Shown: piece after piece, positions 6,396-9,986 of the stretch
How positions within the stretch are numbered: position 1 is the first letter of the stretch
Layout of the letters: each line of letters begins with the position of its first letter
Origin: Chloroflexota bacterium
GTDB lineage: Bacteria; Chloroflexota; Ktedonobacteria; Ktedonobacterales; Ktedonobacteraceae
Length of the DNA stretch: 9,986 bases
Direction of reading: 5' to 3'
NCBI GenBank assembly: GCA_005881995.1
Contig: VBHV01000115.1
Span: 1 to 9,986 of the forward strand
Position numbers and translations under genes: made by a program
Notes under the pieces: model-generated
The model's input: only the letters and a program-made list of their open reading frames with translations
Told to the model about the DNA's origin: nothing
The model's database searches: none

Positions 6396-7268
6396 ATGCC
6401 GTTTAAATTAAAAGCTGCTGACAAAACCGATGTAGGACGACAACGCGAACAAAACGAAGATAGTCCCTATATGTACATCTCAGACGATAAAGAGCGCGGC
6501 CTCTTCATCGTCGCCGATGGTATGGGGGGCTACAAAGCGGGCGAAGTCGCCAGCAAACTCGCTGTCCAAAAAATCAGCGAAGCGCTGAAAAGTTTCCTGG
6601 TGCCTATATCTGAACAACCAACCATCAAGCTCACACCCGTCTCCGATTTGCAGACCGTCAAACTCGACCCTGTAAAACCAGGCGAGGAAAGCGCCAAACA
6701 ACACAAAACGCGCAAACTCTCGGAGACGCCCACCATCAAAAATATCGAGGACCAGCTCAAAGCCGCCGTTCGCCAGGCTAACAAAGCGATTGTCGCTTAC
6801 GGCGAAGAGCAATCGTCCGCACGTGGTCTGGGATGCACAGTCACATCAGCCTTAATTCAGGACGACAAGGCCTTCATTGTGAACGTCGGCGACAGCCGCA
6901 CCTATCTCTATCGCGATGGCACGCTCACCAAACTCACCAGGGATCACTCCCTGGTGCAGCGTTTAGTGGAAGAGAAGCAGATCGAGCCAGATGACGTGTA
7001 CTCCCATCCACAACGCAACCTGATTTATCGCTCGCTGGGTGCGGGACACAAAAGCGTTGATCCCGATGTCTTTCATGAGACCCTGCGTCCTGGTGATACC
7101 TTGCTGCTCTGCTCCGATGGTTTGTGGGAAATGGTACGGCACCAGGGTATACTCAGCGTGCTCAAACAAGAGCGTGACGCCCAGAAGATTTGCGATACTT
7201 TGATTGACATGGCAAACGCCAATGGGGGTGAGGATAATATTACCGCCGTGGTTGTCCAGATCAGTTAG
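6396..7268 (+). CDS. PP2C-family Ser/Thr protein phosphatase
   Basis: The 290-aa cytosolic metal-dependent phosphatase has all core PP2C motifs: TDVGRQREQNED (11-22), VADGMGGYKAGE (39-50), then GCTVTSAL, VGDSRTYLYRDG, TRDHSLV, LLCSDGLWEMV, and GGEDNITAVVV near the end. The metal aspartates D41, the SDG aspartate and the EDN aspartate are present. It should remove phosphate from the Ser/Thr kinase 40 nt downstream or its targets, as PstP/Stp does for PknB. The ATG at 6396 is preferred over GTG 6381 because GAGGG (6383-6387) sits 8 nt before it. Unusual is an insert at about 69-116, after the DGMGG helix, rich in Thr, Lys and Pro with repeats EQPTIK (73-78), QTVKLDP (86-92) and ETPTIK (110-115); it may be phosphorylated by the kinase. 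Confidence 0.93.
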   Translation: MPFKLKAADKTDVGRQREQNEDSPYMYISDDKERGLFIVADGMGGYKAGEVASKLAVQKISEALKSFLVPISEQPTIKLTPVSDLQTVKLDPVKPGEESAKQHKTRKLSETPTIKNIEDQLKAAVRQANKAIVAYGEEQSSARGLGCTVTSALIQDDKAFIVNVGDSRTYLYRDGTLTKLTRDHSLVQRLVEEKQIEPDDVYSHPQRNLIYRSLGAGHKSVDPDVFHETLRPGDTLLLCSDGLWEMVRHQGILSVLKQERDAQKICDTLIDMANANGGEDNITAVVVQIS

Positions 7269-7308
7269 ACGGATTGGGTGTCAGTAAGGAAATATTAAGG
7301 ACCATTCT

Positions 7309-9324
7309 ATGCCTCTCCCAGAAGGTACAATCCTGGATCGAAAATTTAAAATTGTTGGCGTGCTTGGCGAAGGTGGCATGGGTACTGTTTACAAAGTAGA
7401 ACAGGTCGATAGGCCGGGCTATTTTCGTGCTGTCAAAGAACTGCTCATCAATCCCAATACAACCGAAGACGAACGCAAATCTGCTATCGAGCGTTTTGAT
7501 AAAGAAATTGATTTGCTGTTCAATCTCAAGCATCCGCGCATCCCATCGCTGGTACTCAGTTTTCAGGAACGGGGCAACTACTACTTCGTTATGGAATTTG
7601 TGCCGGGCCGCAGCCTGGAAAAAATCCTCGAAGATAGCAAGGCGCCACTTGACGAAACGCGCGTCATTAACTGGATGATGCAGGTATGTGAAGCCTTGAC
7701 CTACATCCATACCCGTGTCCCGCCCATTATCCTGCGCGACCTGAAACCCGGCAATGTCATGGTGACAGGTGATGACGTACATTTAATAGATTTCGGCATC
7801 GCGCGTAAATTCGATCCCAATAAGCGCACCAATACTGAGAACCTGGGAACCATCTCCTATGCATCGCCTGAACACCTGGGATCGATTACCGCGCCTGGAC
7901 AACGCCGCTCGGCGCAGAATCCTGGCAAGCTCGTGCAGACCGATGCGCGTTCGGATATTTACTCGCTCGGCGCGACTATGTACCACCTGCTCACCAATCG
8001 CGAGCCAGACCCCATTCAGACGCCCGCGTCAGGTAGTATCCTGGCGAAGAACCCGCGGCTGCGCACTGTAATGATCAACGGCAAGCTCGTCTCCCCGGTG
8101 GAACAGGTCATCATCAAAGCTATGCAGCAAGAGCCAGCCCTGCGTTTTCAGAGTGCGGAGGCTATGCGTGTCGCTTTGCAGCATTGCCTACCAAACCAGG
8201 CTGCGCCAACGACTATACAGATTCCCGCCATGTCGCCTAATGCGACCATTATTGTACCTACTGCACCTGCAGCCACGTCGGCTGCCGAGGTCATCTGTCC
8301 CAAGTGCGGCTATCGCAATCGACCTGGCGCCAAGTTCTGTAAGCGCGACGGTCAGCCGCTGAAACAGGGAGCCATTGCTGTCCCGCCGCAATTGAAAGCG
8401 GCGGCCCGCCCAGGCGTGCCACCACCGCCCATCCGTGCGCGTCCAGTACAATCAACCGTTCAGCCTGCTCAGTCCGGACAGACAGCCCGGCCGGTTGGCT
8501 CTCCTGCAGCGCCTGTAAGCGTCGCGGCTAGCAGCGACCCGCAAACTGCTTATCGCCTGGGCTTGCAATTCCTTAATAGCAAACACTATCAAGAGGCCGT
8601 CAATCAATTCAAACTGGCGCAAGTTCCTGGCAAACCCACCTATGACGTGCAATATAATCTCGGCCGCGCCTATCGCCAGTACGGACAGACGCTCAAAGAC
8701 AAAGATAAGAACCTGTTCACCGAGCAGATGAAACTCGCCGCTGAACACTTCGAGCAGGCCATCGCCGCGAGGCCAGGAGCCGTCGATGCCTACTTCCAGC
8801 TTGGTATGTCCTATAATGACCTTGGCCTGTACGATAAAGCCACTACCGCCTTTACAAACGCGCTCACCTATGCTCCCGGCGATTCTGCAGTTTATTACCA
8901 GCTTGGCACGGTTGCTGCCAACCGGGGATATACCCGCGAGGCCGAGGGATATTTCCTGGAAGGACTGAAAATCAATCCCGACCACGCACTCATTTTAATG
9001 TCGCTTGGGCGCCTGTATCTCAGTACAAACCAGGTACCCTCCGCTATTAGCGTCCTGCGCCAGGCTACCCAGCGTGAGCCTGCCATGTGGGAGGGCTGGT
9101 ATGAACTGGGCCGCGCCCACATGAAAGCGCGCGAATGGAAAGTCGCCCTGAGCGCTCTTGAACAGGGGCGTCAATGGAACCCGGACGCGGCTGAAATTTA
9201 CAGCGCCATGGCATCGTGCTATTTAAAGACCAATAAAAAGGCCGAAGCCCGCCAGATGGTACGCGAGGCCTTACAGCGCAATCCGAATAATATGGAAGCC
9301 AACCGTTTACAAAAACAGTTGTAA
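7309..9324 (+). CDS. Ser/Thr protein kinase with zinc ribbon and TPR repeats
   Basis: The 671-aa protein has no transmembrane segment. The N-terminal Hanks-type kinase (about 13-285) has the P-loop GEGGMGTVYK (20-29), AVKE lysine K43, catalytic LRDLKPGN (142-149, Leu for His of HRD, Arg and Asp kept), DFG (161-163) and SPE in place of APE. About 15 extra residues (GSITAPGQRRSAQNP) lie between SPEHL and DARSDIYSLG. Next come a zinc-ribbon-like segment (C330, C333, C344, but Asp at the fourth ligand), a Pro/Ala-rich linker (about 350-408), and some five or six TPR units from about 410 to the end, likely for partner binding. All catalytic residues are present, so it should be active. The ribosome site AAGGA (7297-7301) is 7 nt before the ATG, and it follows the PP2C gene in the same direction, indicating a kinase-phosphatase pair. 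Targets are unknown. Confidence 0.93.
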   Translation: MPLPEGTILDRKFKIVGVLGEGGMGTVYKVEQVDRPGYFRAVKELLINPNTTEDERKSAIERFDKEIDLLFNLKHPRIPSLVLSFQERGNYYFVMEFVPGRSLEKILEDSKAPLDETRVINWMMQVCEALTYIHTRVPPIILRDLKPGNVMVTGDDVHLIDFGIARKFDPNKRTNTENLGTISYASPEHLGSITAPGQRRSAQNPGKLVQTDARSDIYSLGATMYHLLTNREPDPIQTPASGSILAKNPRLRTVMINGKLVSPVEQVIIKAMQQEPALRFQSAEAMRVALQHCLPNQAAPTTIQIPAMSPNATIIVPTAPAATSAAEVICPKCGYRNRPGAKFCKRDGQPLKQGAIAVPPQLKAAARPGVPPPPIRARPVQSTVQPAQSGQTARPVGSPAAPVSVAASSDPQTAYRLGLQFLNSKHYQEAVNQFKLAQVPGKPTYDVQYNLGRAYRQYGQTLKDKDKNLFTEQMKLAAEHFEQAIAARPGAVDAYFQLGMSYNDLGLYDKATTAFTNALTYAPGDSAVYYQLGTVAANRGYTREAEGYFLEGLKINPDHALILMSLGRLYLSTNQVPSAISVLRQATQREPAMWEGWYELGRAHMKAREWKVALSALEQGRQWNPDAAEIYSAMASCYLKTNKKAEARQMVREALQRNPNNMEANRLQKQL

Positions 9325-9343
9325 TAATAAAAAGGAGGGCAGC

Positions 9344-9553
9344 ATGCTCTGTCCATCATGTAATACATCAAACCGTGATGACGCCAAGTTCTGCAAGAGC
9401 TGCGGGCGATCCTTCAGCGTATCTCAGCCGGAGGACGCGATAAATCGTGTCCCTACACCATCCAGCTCGGCGCAATACGCTCCAACCGCGGCCACATCGC
9501 TGCCGGAGGACGCGATAAATCGCGTCCCTACACCCTGCTCGGTGATCTCCTGA
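9344..9553 (+). CDS. Small zinc-ribbon protein, likely truncated by frameshift
   Basis: The 69-aa frame begins with a complete four-cysteine zinc ribbon, CPSCNTSNRDDAKFCKSCG (residues 3-21), then a Ser/Pro/Ala-rich linker in which PEDAINRVPTP occurs twice, encoded by the two 33-nt repeats. It ends at TGA 9551-9553 shortly after the second copy. The ribosome site AGGAGG (9333-9338) is perfect, 5 nt before the ATG, and the gene follows the kinase by 19 nt, so it is probably co-transcribed. Directly after the second repeat the -1 frame reads into a membrane segment, so the original product was probably a zinc-ribbon membrane protein of about 178 aa. If the frame is truly broken, the product is a soluble remnant. 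Confidence 0.6.
   Translation: MLCPSCNTSNRDDAKFCKSCGRSFSVSQPEDAINRVPTPSSSAQYAPTAATSLPEDAINRVPTPCSVIS
9427..9459 (+). repeat. 33-nt palindromic repeat, copy 1
   Basis: Identical to copy 2 except for one base (T instead of C at 9448), which breaks one pair of the palindrome. The core is GGACGCGATAAATCGTGTCC followed by CTACACC. In frame it encodes PEDAINRVPTP inside the zinc-ribbon gene. Confidence 0.85.
9502..9534 (+). repeat. 33-nt palindromic repeat, copy 2
   Basis: The core GGACGCGATAAATCGCGTCC is a perfect palindrome with 9-bp arms around AA. It lies 42 nt after copy 1 and in the same reading frame. It resembles dispersed short palindromic repeats of large bacterial genomes, some of which sit within genes; I cannot count its copies elsewhere. 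Confidence 0.85.
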
Positions 9554-9564
9554 CGCTCGGCGTC

Positions 9565-9876
9565 TTGCTCCTATCGGTGTGGGTGGGCATCAACGGGGCG
9601 GTCTTCGAACAGCAAGGGTTAAGCGTCTGTGTCGCAAAAAGCTATGCGTTGGAGCTACTCTGCCACTATACACCCGAATTTAGTGTCCTCTGGCACCCCT
9701 TTGTTGTGAACGAGTTCGCAGCGCTCAACAGCCGTCAGTTACTCTACATCGCCTACTGCCTGTTCGTCTTCGTCTACCTGGTGACGCCGCTCATGATCGA
9801 TATCCTGCAACAAATGAGTGAAATGGTGAGAGTGGCACGCAAGATGTACCTGAACGCTGGCGCGTGGCGCTTCTAG
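9565..9876 (+). pseudogene. Detached C-terminal membrane part of the zinc-ribbon gene
   Basis: The frame is open from 9382 to the stop at 9874-9876, but has no ATG start and no ribosome site before the TTG at 9565. Protein-like sequence begins right after the second repeat (YTLLGDLLTLGVLLLSVWVG, from about 9529), giving one membrane segment. A second lies near the end (LLYIAYCLFVFVYLVTPLMI), with three cysteines in the loop between and a basic tail. Hydrophobicity starting exactly where the zinc-ribbon frame ends indicates one gene split by a frameshift. I do not recognise the family. It could instead be a separate gene with a TTG start, a sequencing error, or an unrecognised -1 recoding event; no slippery heptamer is seen. 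Confidence 0.5.
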
Positions 9877-9893
9877 AAGACCGAGGGAAGGGT

Positions 9894-9986
9894 TTGAAAC
9901 GTCTCCTGCGGGCTACACTTCTATTGCTTGTACAGCTGTTTGGAATGCCGCGTGCACTCGCGGCAGCAAGACAGGCACATACATCG
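9894..9986 (+). CDS. Start of a secreted protein, cut by the right edge
   Basis: A TTG start at 9894 is preceded by GAGGGAAGGG (9883-9892), the only good ribosome site nearby. The 31 visible residues form a textbook signal peptide: basic KRLLR, a Leu-rich core (ATLLLLVQLFG) and a cleavage-like RALAA before ARQAHTS. The mature part is missing, so the function cannot be told. It begins 17 nt after the membrane-protein frame and may belong to the same transcript. Confidence 0.55.
   Translation, partial: MKRLLRATLLLLVQLFGMPRALAAARQAHTS

Noticed and set aside
7261..7782. 173-codon minus-strand frame over the kinase
   Set aside because: Lies opposite the P-loop and the HRD region and has no ribosome site or motif.
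8452..8985. 177-codon minus-strand frame over the TPR region
   Set aside because: Opposite clear TPR units; repeat codon usage produces the long frame.
9427..9534. Two-unit CRISPR-like array
   Set aside because: Only two copies, strongly palindromic, inside a reading frame, no cas genes.
9510..9553. Programmed -1 frameshift in the zinc-ribbon gene
   Set aside because: No X XXY YYZ heptamer in the right frame in the overlap just before the stop, although the palindrome itself could form a hairpin.

Overview
The window is compact bacterial DNA, fairly GC-rich in the genes and AT-rich in the promoter regions. Gene content points to the Chloroflexota, most likely Ktedonobacteria: an HspR-type heat-shock repressor, a cytosolic Ser/Thr kinase with zinc ribbon and TPR repeats next to a PP2C phosphatase, many zinc-ribbon proteins, and Asp-box (sialidase-like) secreted proteins. 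That lineage call is inference from family content, not from a marker gene.

Layout. (1) 1-519, minus strand: the N-terminal part of a secreted protein, probably a sialidase-like beta-propeller, running off the left edge. (2) 520-1076: a divergent intergenic region. A candidate minus-strand promoter near 845-873 would give a ~320-nt leader that contains a 22-bp hairpin and a pseudoknot-capable region. A plus-strand extended -10 lies at 1021-1029. (3) 1077-4112: four tightly packed plus-strand genes, for an MBL-fold hydrolase, an M50 site-2 protease, an HD-domain protein and ScpA. (4) 4149-6206: a heat-shock operon grpE-dnaJ-hspR, with a near-consensus sigma70 promoter whose -35 lies inside a HAIR-like operator. 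The HspR made by the last gene would therefore repress its own operon. dnaK is absent here, and the DnaJ has only two of the four usual CXXCXGXG motifs. (5) 6207-6395: a weak terminator-like hairpin, then a good promoter. (6) 6396-9324: a PP2C phosphatase and a Ser/Thr kinase, presumably an antagonistic signalling pair. (7) 9344-9876: a small zinc-ribbon gene with two nearly identical 33-nt palindromic repeats inside its reading frame. The membrane-spanning continuation is in the -1 frame, so the gene looks frameshifted. (8) 9894-9986: the start of a secreted-protein gene cut by the right edge.

Most of the window is housekeeping and stress-response biology. The least explained parts are the structured leader of the minus-strand gene, the palindromic repeats in the zinc-ribbon gene, and the threonine-rich repeated insert in the PP2C phosphatase. 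I see no tRNA, rRNA, CRISPR array or transposase.
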